DNA from: Nocardia sp. CC227C | GTDB lineage: Bacteria; Actinomycetota; Actinomycetes; Mycobacteriales; Mycobacteriaceae | NCBI RefSeq assembly: GCF_030767025.1 | Contig: NZ_JASITE010000010.1 | Location: 186,001 to 250,000 of the forward strand | DNA length: 64,000 bases | Reading direction: 5' to 3' | Shown here: one piece after another, positions 24,071 to 32,346 of the stretch | Layout of the letters: each line of letters begins with the position of its first letter | Numbering within the stretch: position 1 is the first letter of the stretch | Translations under genes and position numbers: made by a program | The notes under the pieces: model-generated | Seen by the model: the letters and a program-made list of their open reading frames with translations, nothing else | Database searches by the model: none | What the model was told of the DNA's origin: nothing

Positions 24071-25426
24071 ATGAGCTCGAAACCCACCTCGGACGACGCG
24101 GCCGAGCGCGATACCGGCGCGCCTCACGCCTCGGACCCGGACGCCACCCTGGTCGGCGGCACCGGAAACGAAGTGAGCCACGAGCCGGGCACCGCCCTAC
24201 CGGACACCACCGCCGAACACAGATCCCGAGCACCCGGCGACGCCACCGAAGTCCTCGGCAGCGGTCGGCCCGACCCCGCCGCGACCGGAAACGACGACAC
24301 CACGCGGGCATTCGGGAGCGGCAAGTCGGTGTCGGACTCGGCGCCGACCGAGGTGCTGGCCGCGAACACGGCGGCCGACGAGACCGGAAACGACGACACC
24401 ACCGCGGCATTCGGCGGCCGCGAGTCCGTGTCCGACTCGGCACCCACCGAGATCCTGCGCACGTCAGCCGAATCCGCGTACCCGCTGCAGGACGACGTGC
24501 GCGGGGCGCACCGGAATCCGTCCGAACACCGCACCGAGGCGACGGGCGATCCGGATCCGTCCGGCCGCCAGGACACCACGGTGCTGGGACCGTACGGCAC
24601 CGAGACCTTCGACGCGGCCGCCTTGGCGGCGGGCGCGGCACCCGGCGGCGAACAGCAGCCGCCGACCACTCCCCCGCCGCCGGTGGGGCCGAATGCCACT
24701 GGCTCCGGAGGAGGTTCGTCCTGGATGCGTGGTCGCACCCTGCTCGTCGTCGCCGTCGTGGTCGCGCTGCTCGCCATTGCCGCCCTGGCCGGTGGTGAGG
24801 CGTACGCGCGGCGCACCGTGGAGAACTGCATCACCTCCCAGTTCGAACAGGAGATGGGGTCCAGGATCGACGTGTCGTTCGGGGCCAAACCCATGCTCAT
24901 CACCATGTTCGACGGCAAGGTGTCGTCGGTGACGGTGAACAGCGACGACACCAAATTCGGTCCCGCCGTTGGCATGGTGGTGCACGCGAAGTTCAACGAC
25001 ATCGAAGTGGTGGACAACGGGCGCGGCGGCGGCACCATCGGCAGCTCCTCGGCCGATGTCACCTGGAGCAACGACGGCATCGCGCAGACCTTGGGCGGTT
25101 TGGTCTCCGGCGTCCAGTCCAATCCGACCACGGACACGCTGACCTTCGCGGTTCTCGGCGGACTCGCGGGCCTCGAGGTCAAGCCCCAGGTGGTCGGCGA
25201 CAAGGTGGAGGTCACCACCGAGGCGGCCTCGCTGCTCGGCTTCGGCCTGCCCACCGACCTGGTCGAGGGCATCGTCAACCTGATGGCGGAGAGCCTGCAG
25301 AGCTACCCGATGGGCCTGCAGCCCACCGAGGTCCAGGTCACCGACAGCGGCCTGCGGGTACTGCTCGCGGGCGGCCGGACCGAACTGCCTGCCGCGCAGG
25401 GCGATTCCTCCGACTTCCGCTGCTGA
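24071..25426 (+). CDS. LmeA-like (DUF2993) membrane-anchored phospholipid-binding protein
   Basis: A 451-residue protein. Residues 1-215 are an acidic, disordered cytoplasmic region, followed by one membrane span (LLVVAVVVALLAIAALAGGE, about 220-240) and an extracytoplasmic DUF2993/LmeA domain to the end (ENCITSQFEQEMGSRIDVSF, GLTFxxLGG-type repeats, GLPTDLVEGIVNLM). LmeA helps mature lipomannan in mycobacteria. The cytoplasmic part contains a 24-residue tandem motif repeated twice (GNDDTTRAFGSGKSVSDSAP and GNDDTTAAFGGRESVSDSAP; DNA 24287-24358 and 24386-24457) with Thr/Ser-rich sites that could be phosphorylated. Confidence 0.75.
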   Translation: MSSKPTSDDAAERDTGAPHASDPDATLVGGTGNEVSHEPGTALPDTTAEHRSRAPGDATEVLGSGRPDPAATGNDDTTRAFGSGKSVSDSAPTEVLAANTAADETGNDDTTAAFGGRESVSDSAPTEILRTSAESAYPLQDDVRGAHRNPSEHRTEATGDPDPSGRQDTTVLGPYGTETFDAAALAAGAAPGGEQQPPTTPPPPVGPNATGSGGGSSWMRGRTLLVVAVVVALLAIAALAGGEAYARRTVENCITSQFEQEMGSRIDVSFGAKPMLITMFDGKVSSVTVNSDDTKFGPAVGMVVHAKFNDIEVVDNGRGGGTIGSSSADVTWSNDGIAQTLGGLVSGVQSNPTTDTLTFAVLGGLAGLEVKPQVVGDKVEVTTEAASLLGFGLPTDLVEGIVNLMAESLQSYPMGLQPTEVQVTDSGLRVLLAGGRTELPAAQGDSSDFRC

Positions 25427-25767
25427 CAGCCTGTTGAAATACCCGGGTTGACGGGTGTTTCAACAGCGCCCTGCTCGGGCGTCCGGCGCTCACACCGCGA
25501 GCGGGTATGTGTGTGCCGATTCCCGCGTCTACCGGGCCGGACCCGGTCGGCGTCGCTGGGTGAGCGACCGTTCCCGCTCGCTGGCACTCCGCTCGGGCTG
25601 CGGCGATGAGCGTCGTGCGGCGGAACGCTCACCGCGGTAGATCACGCCCACCCGCGGATCGCCGTCCTGGTCGGGTGCCGTGGTGCGCGACGATTCGTCG
25701 CCGCAGGGTCGGGGCCGCGGGGTCGGGGCAGGGCGGCCGCGTGATCGAGCCAGCCCGCGAGATCGGG
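25427..25767. other. Intergenic region between LmeA-like gene and deoC
   Basis: 341 bases between two convergent genes. It holds the hairpin listed next; the remainder has only short shadow frames rich in Arg and no recognisable promoter, RNA or repeat. Confidence 0.5.
25433..25464 (+). terminator. Hairpin, probable terminator of the LmeA-like gene
   Basis: GTTGAAATACCCG at 25433-25445 pairs with CGGGTGTTTCAAC at 25452-25464 (13 bp with one G-T pair) around a six-base loop, seven bases after the stop codon. No T-run follows, as is usual in actinobacteria. The near symmetry would also serve deoC coming from the other side. Confidence 0.6.
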
Positions 25768-26445
25768 TCAGTCCGGGAACCCGGCCAGCACCTCGCGTGA
25801 GCGTGACAGCCCCAGCCGGGTCGCCCCCGCCGCGATCATCTCCGCGGCCGCCTCGGCGGTGCGGATTCCACCGCTGGCCTTGACACCCAAACGGTCGCCG
25901 ACCGTCTCGGCCATCAATCGCACCGCGTGCGCGCTCGCCCCACCGGCCGGATGAAAACCGGTGGAGGTCTTCACGAAATCGGCTCCGGCGCGTTCGGCAG
26001 CCCGGCAGCATTCCACGATCGCCGCATCGGTGAGGGCCGCCGATTCGATGATCACCTTGAGCAGCGCGCGGTCCCCGACGGCCTCGCGCACCGTGACGAT
26101 GTCGCCCAGCACCGCGTTGAAATCACCCGCCACCGCCGCGCCGACGTCGATGACCATATCCACCTCGTCCGCGCCCTGATCCACCGCCAGCCGCGCCTCG
26201 GTGCCCTTGACCAGCGAATGATGCTTGCCGGACGGGAAACCCGCGACGGTGGCAACCACCAGGCCGGGGGCGCGCAGCGGCAACATGGACGGGGAAACGC
26301 AGACCGCGAGGACGCCGAGGTCGCGGGCTTCGTCCACGAGCGCGGCCACCTCGGCGGTGGTCGCCTCCGGCGCGAGCAGGGTGTGATCGATCAGTGCCGC
26401 CACGTCCCGGCGGGAAAGCTGTGCCATGGGCTGTGAGTTTGGCAT
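25768..26445 (-). CDS. deoC: Deoxyribose-phosphate aldolase
   Basis: A 225-residue TIM-barrel class I aldolase that splits 2-deoxyribose 5-phosphate into glyceraldehyde 3-phosphate and acetaldehyde in nucleoside catabolism. IDHTLLAPEATTAEVAALVD, VCVSPSML, GADEVDMVIDVGA, the Schiff-base Lys in LLKVIIESAAL, FVKTSTGFHPAGG and the second Lys in GVKASGGIRT are all intact. Start is ATG 26445 or 26427; neither is settled by a ribosome binding site. Proximity to the LmeA-like gene repeats the arrangement remembered for Rv0478-Rv0479c. Confidence 0.95.
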   Translation of the reverse strand: MPNSQPMAQLSRRDVAALIDHTLLAPEATTAEVAALVDEARDLGVLAVCVSPSMLPLRAPGLVVATVAGFPSGKHHSLVKGTEARLAVDQGADEVDMVIDVGAAVAGDFNAVLGDIVTVREAVGDRALLKVIIESAALTDAAIVECCRAAERAGADFVKTSTGFHPAGGASAHAVRLMAETVGDRLGVKASGGIRTAEAAAEMIAAGATRLGLSRSREVLAGFPD

Positions 26446-26498
26446 ATCGGTGGCAATTTCATTGCGAGTGCGGACCGCTGTCCCGCACACTCGTAGGT

Positions 26499-27059
26499 GT
26501 GCTGATTCGTCGCGAGCGTCCGGGCGACGTCGCCGCCGTAGCCGCGGTGCACCGGAACGCCTTCGCCGCCCAGTACGCCAACGCCCACGGCGACCCCTGG
26601 CCGGACGATGGCGCACCGGCGGCCCTCGCCGATCCACCCGAGGTCGATCTGGTGCGACGGCTGCGCGACAACTCCGGGTGGATTCCCACTCTCACCATGG
26701 TGGTCGAATCGCAGGAGCGCGTGGTCGGCCACATCTGTCTCACCCGGGCCGCGGTCGGGCCGTTCCCGGTGCTGGCGTTGGGCCCGATCGGCGTGCTGCC
26801 GGAGTTCCAGAGCGGCGGCGTCGGCTCGGCCCTCATGCACGCGGCGCTGGGCGCGGCCGACGCACTCGACGAGCCCCTGGTGGGCCTGCTGGGCAGCCTC
26901 GACTACTACCCGCGCTTCGGATTCGTGCCCGGTGCGCGCATGGGCATCGTGCCGGACAATCCCGAATGGGCGTCACATTTCCAGGTACGGCCGCTGAGCG
27001 CGTACGAGGACGAGATCAGCGGCGAGTTCCGCTACGCCGACCCGTTCTACGAATTGTGA
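26499..27059 (+). CDS. GNAT-family N-acetyltransferase
   Basis: A 186-residue acetyl-CoA-dependent acetyltransferase: IRRERPGDVAAVAAVHRNAF at the start, HICLTRAAV, then the acetyl-CoA loop LGPIGVLPEFQSGGVGSALM (QxxGxG-like) and GSLDYYPRFGFVPG. It resembles YhbS-type predicted acetyltransferases. GTG 26499 gives the expected N-terminus; the longer frame would overlap deoC. Substrate unknown. It is divergent from deoC. Confidence 0.8.
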   Translation: MLIRRERPGDVAAVAAVHRNAFAAQYANAHGDPWPDDGAPAALADPPEVDLVRRLRDNSGWIPTLTMVVESQERVVGHICLTRAAVGPFPVLALGPIGVLPEFQSGGVGSALMHAALGAADALDEPLVGLLGSLDYYPRFGFVPGARMGIVPDNPEWASHFQVRPLSAYEDEISGEFRYADPFYEL

Positions 27060-27116
27060 CCCGGGCGGCTCGCCCCTGACGGAGGTCACAGTGCCGCCCC
27101 TGGGAGGATGGCCGGT

Positions 27117-28004
27117 ATGAGTTCTGCCGCTGCCACCGATGATCGGCGTTATGTGCTGACGCTGGGCTGCCCGGACCGTCCGGGCATCATCGCCCGGATC
27201 ACCTCCTTCATCGCCGACTTCGGCGGGTCGATCGTGGAGGCCGGTTACCACTCCGACTTCGAGACCGGCTGGTTCTTCACGCGGCAGGCCATCGAGGCGG
27301 CCACGGTGCCGTTCGACCTCGACGAACTGCGCGACCGGTTCACCGCGGTGGCGGCCGAGCTGGGTCCGGAGACCGAATGGCAGGTCCACGACTCCGGAGC
27401 CAAGCGCCGCGCCGTCCTGCTGGTCAGCAAGGACGGGCACTGCCTGCACGATCTCCTCGGCCGCGCCACCATGGGCGAGCTGCCCGCCACCATCGAGGCC
27501 GTGATCGGCAACCACCCCGACCTGGCCGCCATCACCGAGGCGCACGGCGTGAAGTTCCACTACGTGCCCTTCCCCAAGGACCCGGCCGAACGCGGTCCGG
27601 CCTTCGAGCAGGTGCGGGAACTGGTGGACGTCCACGATCCGCACGCCGTGGTGCTGGCCCGATTCATGCAGGTGCTGCCGCCGCAGCTGTGCGAGCACTG
27701 GGCGGGGCGCGCCATCAACATCCACCACAGCTTCCTGCCGTCTTTCGTGGGCGCGCGCCCGTACCACCAGGCCTTCGCCCGAGGCGTGAAGCTGATCGGC
27801 GCGACCTGCCACTACGTGACCGCCGAACTCGACGCGGGCCCGATCATCGAACAGGACGTCATTCGCATCGACCACGCCGACACCGTGCGCGACATGGTCC
27901 GGCAGGGCCGCGATATCGAGCGCGTCGTCCTGGCGCGCGGACTGCGCTGGCACCTCGAGGGCCGGGTGCTCGTCCACGGCCGCCGCACCGTCGTGTTCTC
28001 CTGA
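27117..28004 (+). CDS. purU: Formyltetrahydrofolate deformylase
   Basis: A 295-residue enzyme that hydrolyses 10-formyl-THF to formate and THF, balancing one-carbon pools with purine synthesis. N-terminal ACT domain (VLTLGCPDRPGIIARITSFI, residues 10-90). C-terminal formyl-hydrolase domain with RRAVLLVSKDGHCLHDLLG, AINIHHSFLPSF (catalytic Asn/His) and ELDAGPIIEQDV (catalytic Asp). The start ATG 27117 gives normal length. It stands alone; the hydrolase gene beyond converges on it. Confidence 0.95.
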   Translation: MSSAAATDDRRYVLTLGCPDRPGIIARITSFIADFGGSIVEAGYHSDFETGWFFTRQAIEAATVPFDLDELRDRFTAVAAELGPETEWQVHDSGAKRRAVLLVSKDGHCLHDLLGRATMGELPATIEAVIGNHPDLAAITEAHGVKFHYVPFPKDPAERGPAFEQVRELVDVHDPHAVVLARFMQVLPPQLCEHWAGRAINIHHSFLPSFVGARPYHQAFARGVKLIGATCHYVTAELDAGPIIEQDVIRIDHADTVRDMVRQGRDIERVVLARGLRWHLEGRVLVHGRRTVVFS

Positions 28005-28157
28005 ACGCGGCGGCTCTCCGCCGCCGGGGCACCGGCCGCCACCGGCACGCCGGAAAGACGTTCGGCAGTAGGACGGTTCGCCGCCGCGCCCGCGAACTCG
28101 CGCGGAGCACAGCGCGCTCGCGTGGAGCACAGCAGCGAAAGCGCTCGAACCCGCGTG

Positions 28158-29171
28158 TTATCCGGCGGCGGCGATGCGTCCGCGACGGCCGACGCGAATA
28201 ATGCGCTCGACCTCGGTATTGAACTCGTCGACGGCCTCGATGTTCGGCAGGTGGCCGGTCGGCAGGATCACGTAGCGCTCCAGACAGCCCGCCGCCGAGA
28301 GGGTGTCGGCGATCTCGCGGGAGTGGATCTCCGGGAGCAGCCGGTCGTGCGAGCCCGCCATGACGGTGGTGGGTACGCACAGATCCGCGGCAGCGCCATT
28401 GATGTCCAGGTCGATCAAGCCGCGGGCCACGGCGGCGCGCACCGACGGACGGCACGAACGCACGATGGACAGGCCGAATTCCGCCTGGTCGGTGGTGGCC
28501 GACGGGGTCAGCAGCCGCGACTTGGCGATCAGGTTCACCGCCGGACCGCCCGGCAGCGGGACCGGGGTGCCGAACAGCGCCAGCGCCATCAGGCGCGGTG
28601 CCGGAATCAGGTCGTTGAACAGCGGAATCACGGTGGCGCGGCCGGAGATTCGGCCCGCCGCGGTGGTGGCCAGCAGGACCGAACGGGCACGCTGCGCCAC
28701 CTGCTCCGGATAGTGCTTGGCCCACGCCTGGATGGTCATGCCGCCCATGCTGTGGCCCACCAGCACCGCGCGCTGGCCGGGACGCAGGACCGCGTCCAGG
28801 ATGTCGGAGAAGTCGTCGGCCAGCTGCGCATCGCTGAAACCGCGCTTGCCGAGGTCGCTCTCGCCGTGACCGCGCTGATCGAAGGAGACCACGCGGTAGT
28901 CGCCGGCGAAGGCGTTGATCTGCGGGTACCAGTACTCCAGGCTGCACGACCAGCCGTGGGCGAAGACCAGCACCTCGCGATCGGCCGGGCCGTAGGCGTG
29001 CACACGCAGCTTCGCGCCGTCGCGCGTGGTGACCGGAATGACGTCGGGGGCGATTCGCGGTGCGTTGAACGACTCGGTCGCGTACTTCCGAGCCCGCAGT
29101 CTGGCCCGGTACGGGGCGGTCAGCGCGTCGGCCCGGAGGTCGGTCACCGCTTCAGGCAGCTTCACCAGCAT
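28158..29171 (-). CDS. Alpha/beta hydrolase, copy A
   Basis: A 337-residue serine hydrolase: VLVFAHGWSCSLEYWYPQIN (oxyanion HG), FDQRGHGESD, nucleophile in VLVGHSMGGMTIQAW, Asp in MAGSHDRLLPEIHS and His in LPTGHLPNIE, so the triad is complete. There is no signal peptide. ATG 29171 has AGGAG at correct spacing; the GTG two codons upstream would be too close. It is paralogous to the hydrolase 255 bases upstream, and both carry the same operator ahead of the gene. The substrate is unknown, probably a lipid or lactone ester. Confidence 0.85.
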   Translation of the reverse strand: MLVKLPEAVTDLRADALTAPYRARLRARKYATESFNAPRIAPDVIPVTTRDGAKLRVHAYGPADREVLVFAHGWSCSLEYWYPQINAFAGDYRVVSFDQRGHGESDLGKRGFSDAQLADDFSDILDAVLRPGQRAVLVGHSMGGMTIQAWAKHYPEQVAQRARSVLLATTAAGRISGRATVIPLFNDLIPAPRLMALALFGTPVPLPGGPAVNLIAKSRLLTPSATTDQAEFGLSIVRSCRPSVRAAVARGLIDLDINGAAADLCVPTTVMAGSHDRLLPEIHSREIADTLSAAGCLERYVILPTGHLPNIEAVDEFNTEVERIIRVGRRGRIAAAG

Positions 29172-29205
29172 GAGCACTCCTTTGTGTCCTACGGCACACT
29201 ACCCA

Positions 29206-29236
29206 GCAAGCACCGGTGCTAGCAATAGCAAGCACC
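29206..29236. promoter_or_regulatory. Operator A: GGTGCTAGC-N4-GCAAGCACC with an extra half-site
   Basis: GGTGCTAGC (29215-29223), four bases, GCAAGCACC (29228-29236) form an inverted repeat with one A/T wobble; a further GCAAGCACC sits at 29206-29214. It lies 35-65 bases before the ATG of hydrolase copy A. The same structure precedes the XRE gene at 32224 and, less perfectly, hydrolase copy B. Confidence 0.65.
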
Positions 29237-29373
29237 CGAATCGTGACACTCGGTCGTATGCGGCTGCCCTCATTGATTACCCGTTCCGCCGCAATGGCAT
29301 TCATCGGAAAATCGGGACGGCTGTTATCTACAACACGGTTTCGTCCCGACTTATGCCGGTTCCGGCACGCCGA

Positions 29374-29405
29374 ATGCCCGCGCGACGCCGTTGTCGCACG
29401 GGCAT
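29374..29405 (-). terminator. Hairpin downstream of hydrolase copy B
   Basis: ATGCCCG...CGGGCAT: on the minus strand GCCCGTGCGAC pairs with GTCGCGCGGGC around a short loop, 22 bases after the stop of the gene at 29427. No T-run follows. Confidence 0.6.
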
Positions 29406-29426
29406 CCGCGCTCCCGCGCGAGCGAT

Positions 29427-30449
29427 CTACGCGCCGACGGCGGCCGGAATCGTGAAGGCGGCCTTGGCAACCCGAGCCAGTTCGGCGTTGAACTGCTCGT
29501 ATGCCTCGACATTGCCCAGATGACCGGTGGGAAGGATGCGGTAACCGTCGAAAGAGCCCACCTCACGCAGCATTTCGACAATGCGCTCGGAATGCACGGG
29601 CGGAGTCATGAAATCGAACTCGCCCGCGATGACCGTGGTCGGCACGCTGAAGTTCAGTGCGCCACGACCAACGTCGAGGTAGGACAGCAGGGTGCCGAAG
29701 CGACCGCGCACGGCCGCCGGGCAGGAACGCACGATGTTGTGCGAGAACAGGGCGATATCGCCGACCGCCGCCAGCGTCATGATCTGACGGCGCAGCACCC
29801 AGGGAATCGGCCCGACCGGCGGCAGCGGGAGCGGAGCGCTCAGGGCCAGCAGGCCGACCAGGAAGGGCAGGCGGCGGGCGAGGTCGGGGCCGAAGGACGG
29901 CACCACGGTGGTCTCGGCGATCAGGTCCGCGGCGGCGGTGTTGGTGAGCAGCACGGCGGCCGCGCGGGCGGACACCTGGTCGGGATGGCGACCGGCCCAC
30001 GCCTGCATGGTCATGCCGCCCAGACTGTGGCCGACCAGGACCGCGCGCTCGCCGGGGCGCAGGGTGGCCTCCAGCACCGCCTGTAGGTCGTCGGCCAGCA
30101 GGTCGGTGGTGAGCGGGCTGCGGCCGCGCTCGCTCTCGCCGTGGCCGCGCACGTCGTAGGCGACCACGCGGTACTCGTCGGCGAAGGCGTTGATCTGCGG
30201 GTTCCAGTATTCGAGGCTGCAGGTCCAGCCGTGCACCAGCACGATGGTGTCGGCGTCGGCGGGGCCATAGACGTGCGCCCGCAGGCGGGTGCCGTCACCG
30301 GCGGTCACCGTGACGGCCTCGTGGGGAGCGGACGGGGTGTTGAGCGCCGCGGTCTCGTAGACCCGGGTCCGCAGAGCTGACCGATGCGCGAGCATCAGGT
30401 CGCGGACCTTCCCCGCAAGGTCCGCCGGTGTAGGCAGCTTTGCCCGCAT
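29427..30449 (-). CDS. Alpha/beta hydrolase, copy B
   Basis: A 340-residue paralogue of copy A: IVLVHGWTCSLEYWNPQINA, YDVRGHGESERG, VLVGHSLGGMTMQAWAG, AGEFDFMTPPVHSERI and PTGHLGNVEAYEQF give a complete Ser-Asp-His triad. ATG 30449 follows AGGAGTG at proper spacing; the frame is open to 30659, but that extension overlaps the terminator and operator. The strong similarity to copy A indicates a fairly recent tandem duplication with retained regulation. Function within the hydrolase superfamily is unknown. Confidence 0.85.
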   Translation of the reverse strand: MRAKLPTPADLAGKVRDLMLAHRSALRTRVYETAALNTPSAPHEAVTVTAGDGTRLRAHVYGPADADTIVLVHGWTCSLEYWNPQINAFADEYRVVAYDVRGHGESERGRSPLTTDLLADDLQAVLEATLRPGERAVLVGHSLGGMTMQAWAGRHPDQVSARAAAVLLTNTAAADLIAETTVVPSFGPDLARRLPFLVGLLALSAPLPLPPVGPIPWVLRRQIMTLAAVGDIALFSHNIVRSCPAAVRGRFGTLLSYLDVGRGALNFSVPTTVIAGEFDFMTPPVHSERIVEMLREVGSFDGYRILPTGHLGNVEAYEQFNAELARVAKAAFTIPAAVGA

Positions 30450-30499
30450 AGGACACTCCTTTGTGTTACTGCTCGATACAGTAACTCCATCGGAGGTCC

Positions 30500-30518
30500 G
30501 CTTGCTAGTGCAAGCACC
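30500..30518. promoter_or_regulatory. Operator B: GCTTGC-N4-GCAAGCACC
   Basis: GCTTGC (30500-30505), TAGT, GCAAGCACC (30510-30518), 50-70 bases before the ATG of hydrolase copy B. It is the same architecture as operators A and C with a weaker left arm. It directly abuts the T-run of the terminator for the upstream operon. Confidence 0.55.
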
Positions 30519-30563
30519 AAAAAAATCGGGTGCCGACAGTCCACTCAGGACTGCCGACACCCG
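30519..30563 (-). terminator. Rho-independent terminator of the XRE-hbhA-DUF2516 operon
   Basis: On the minus strand CGGGTGTCGGCAGTCC (30563-30548), a five-base loop, GGACTGTCGGCACCCG (30542-30527), then ATTTTTTT (30526-30519). A long GC stem with a genuine T-run is unusual for this genome and makes the assignment firm. It lies 35 bases after the stop of the DUF2516 gene. Confidence 0.9.
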
Positions 30564-30597
30564 GCGAATTCGCTGCGGAGCCCCGCCCCCGCAGCGT

Positions 30598-30891
30598 CTA
30601 CCAGCGCGGACCGCGCTGCACCTCATCGACCTTGGGCCGCACATCGGCCAGATACACACCGCTGGCGATCACCGCGATGATCATCAGCAGGAAGAAGCCC
30701 TGAGCGATCAGGAGGAACAGCAGCGCACCGCACAGAATGCCGACCCATGCGGGCTTGCTCAGCTTGTCGACCGCCGTGAACGCGTCCGGGCGCTGCCGAA
30801 CGGCGTGGATCAGGGCGAAGAGGGTCATACCGAGCGCACCCAGCCACAGCAGCAGAAAAATCATCCCGGTAATCGAATTCACCCCACCCAT
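30598..30891 (-). CDS. DUF2516 small membrane protein
   Basis: A 97-residue integral membrane protein with two or three spans: SITGMIFLLLWLGALGMTLF, AWVGILCGALLFLLIAQGFF, LLMIIAVIASGVYLADVRPK. DUF2516 members sit next to hbhA in mycobacteria (Rv0476 as I recall), as here. ATG 30891 is the start; the longer frame adds an unlikely Arg/Gly-rich extension. Last gene of the XRE-hbhA operon, followed by a strong terminator. Function unknown. Confidence 0.8.
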   Translation of the reverse strand: MGGVNSITGMIFLLLWLGALGMTLFALIHAVRQRPDAFTAVDKLSKPAWVGILCGALLFLLIAQGFFLLMIIAVIASGVYLADVRPKVDEVQRGPRW

Positions 30892-31025
30892 GATACGAGC
30901 AACACCGCCACCGCACCGGCCCGAAATCACCGGTAGGACATACCGGATTCGCCTCGCCCCGGGCACGCCGACGGCGGCCTCCGCGCATCGTCATGTGCGG
31001 AGGCCGCCGGAACGGGGTGCGCCGC

Positions 31026-31685
31026 TTACTTCTTGGCGGCGGGGGTGGCCTTCTTGGCCGGGGCCTTCTTGGCGGGAGCCTTCTTGGCCGGGGCCTTCTT
31101 GGCGGCCGGGGTCTCGGCGGGCTCGTCGGTCACCTTGACGACCTCGGCCTCGACGGTCTCCTCGATCTCCTCGGCCTGCTCGGCCACGCGGCCCAGCAGC
31201 GGGCCGACCTGGTCCTGCACCTTGCCCAGCACATCCTCGGTGCGGGTCACCAGGTCGCTGTAGAAGCTCTCGACCTGCTCGAAGCGCTCCTCGAAGGACG
31301 GGTTGGCGCGCAGCCGCTCGACCGTCTCCTCGCCGCGGGCGGCCAGGTCGGCGTACAGGTCGAGGACCTGGTGGTAGTACTGGTCGGCAAGGCGACGCAG
31401 CTCCTCGGCGGTGAGCTTCTCGCGCAGTTCGGCGAGATCGTCCGGCAGCTCGGAGGGCAGCGTGGACACCCGGGTGCGGATGGTCTCGATCTGCTCCTGC
31501 ATGTCGGCCGGCAGGTTGGCGAAGCGCTCGCGGGCCTCTTCCACGCGGCCGGACACGTCGGTGGCGGCGACCTGCTCGCGCACCTTCTCGACAATATCCT
31601 TGACCTGCGCGTACACGGTGTCGCCCGCGCCGACGCCGGCGTAGAGCGGCTTGGCTACGGCGGTGGGAAGCTTGGTTTCGGTCAT
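31026..31685 (-). CDS. hbhA: Heparin-binding hemagglutinin-like protein
   Basis: A 219-residue helical protein: KLPTAVAKPLYAGVGAGDTV at the N-terminus, a long coiled-coil region from about 25 to 165 (VREQVAATDVSGRVEEARER, ELREKLTAEELRRLADQYYH) and a Lys/Ala/Pro repeat tail (AKKAPAKKAPAKKAPAKK). In M. tuberculosis HbhA is a surface adhesin that binds heparan sulfate through this tail, which is methylated there. No signal peptide, as in the family. Its ATG overlaps the stop of the XRE gene (ATGA), so expression is coupled to that regulator. Confidence 0.85.
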   Translation of the reverse strand: MTETKLPTAVAKPLYAGVGAGDTVYAQVKDIVEKVREQVAATDVSGRVEEARERFANLPADMQEQIETIRTRVSTLPSELPDDLAELREKLTAEELRRLADQYYHQVLDLYADLAARGEETVERLRANPSFEERFEQVESFYSDLVTRTEDVLGKVQDQVGPLLGRVAEQAEEIEETVEAEVVKVTDEPAETPAAKKAPAKKAPAKKAPAKKATPAAKK

Positions 31686-32224
31686 GGTTGCTCGTTCTCC
31701 TGGCGTGGCGGAACTTCAGTGATGCGGTGCGGAACCTCGTTGTCCCTGTCTCCCCCGGGAACGCCCCCCTTGTGGTCCGTCGCGTCCCCTCGGTCCTCGT
31801 TCGCCGCGTTTTCCCGGCGGAACGATTCGTAGATGTCCAGGAGCACCTGTTTCTGGCGTTCGGTGATCGCCGTCTCGGCCAGCAGGGCATCCCGGACCGG
31901 GCTGTGCGGCCTCTGCTCGAGGTACCCGGCCCGCATGTACAAGACCTCCGAGGACACCCGCAGACCCTTCGCGATCTGCGCGAGCACCTCGGCGGACGGG
32001 TTGCGCAACCCACGCTCGATCTGGCTGAGGTACGGATTGCTCACCCCCGCCAGCGCGGCGAGTTGGCGCAGGGAGACCTGCGCGGCCTCGCGTTGCGCCC
32101 GGATGAAGCCCCCGATGTCGTGTGCCGCGTTGGCTACGCGGCCCTTGGCATCTCCGCCGTCGTCGGACGTCTCCGGCGACGGGTCGATGTTCGGGTTGGG
32201 AACCTCGGGTTCCTGTGCCATCAC
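31682..32224 (-). CDS. XRE-family regulator upstream of hbhA (Rv0474-like)
   Basis: A 180-residue DNA-binding protein. Acidic N-terminal 30 residues, helix-turn-helix at about 35-95 (IGGFIRAQREAAQVSLRQLA, VSNPYLSQIERGLRNPSAEV), then SSEVLYMRAGYLEQRPHSPV and a charged tail. It matches the mycobacterial regulator preceding hbhA. Start is GTG 32224 or ATG 32221. A near-perfect inverted repeat lies 37-60 bases upstream and recurs ahead of two hydrolase genes, so the protein probably represses itself, hbhA and those genes. Confidence 0.8.
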   Translation of the reverse strand: MMAQEPEVPNPNIDPSPETSDDGGDAKGRVANAAHDIGGFIRAQREAAQVSLRQLAALAGVSNPYLSQIERGLRNPSAEVLAQIAKGLRVSSEVLYMRAGYLEQRPHSPVRDALLAETAITERQKQVLLDIYESFRRENAANEDRGDATDHKGGVPGGDRDNEVPHRITEVPPRQENEQP

Positions 32225-32260
32225 TCACCTTCCGGCGGTTGTGGGGTCAATTCTAAGTCA

Positions 32261-32293
32261 GGGTGCTAGCTCTTGCAAGCACCCCTGCTAGCA
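32261..32293. promoter_or_regulatory. Operator C: GGGTGCTAGC-N4-GCAAGCACCC plus TGCTAGCA
   Basis: GGGTGCTAGC (32261-32270), TCTT, GCAAGCACCC (32275-32284) is the best of three copies of this inverted repeat; a palindrome TGCTAGCA follows at 32286-32293. Located 37-70 bases upstream of the XRE gene start, in the spacer to the DUF445 gene. Confidence 0.7.
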
Positions 32294-32346
32294 CTTATTC
32301 GGCAAACGCCTGGCCGCCACACCTAGGCATTTGTCCAGCTTTGCGG

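Noticed and set aside
29427..30659. Longer start for hydrolase copy B
   Set aside because: It would cross a T-run terminator and an operator, whereas ATG 30449 has a good ribosome binding site and matches its paralogue.
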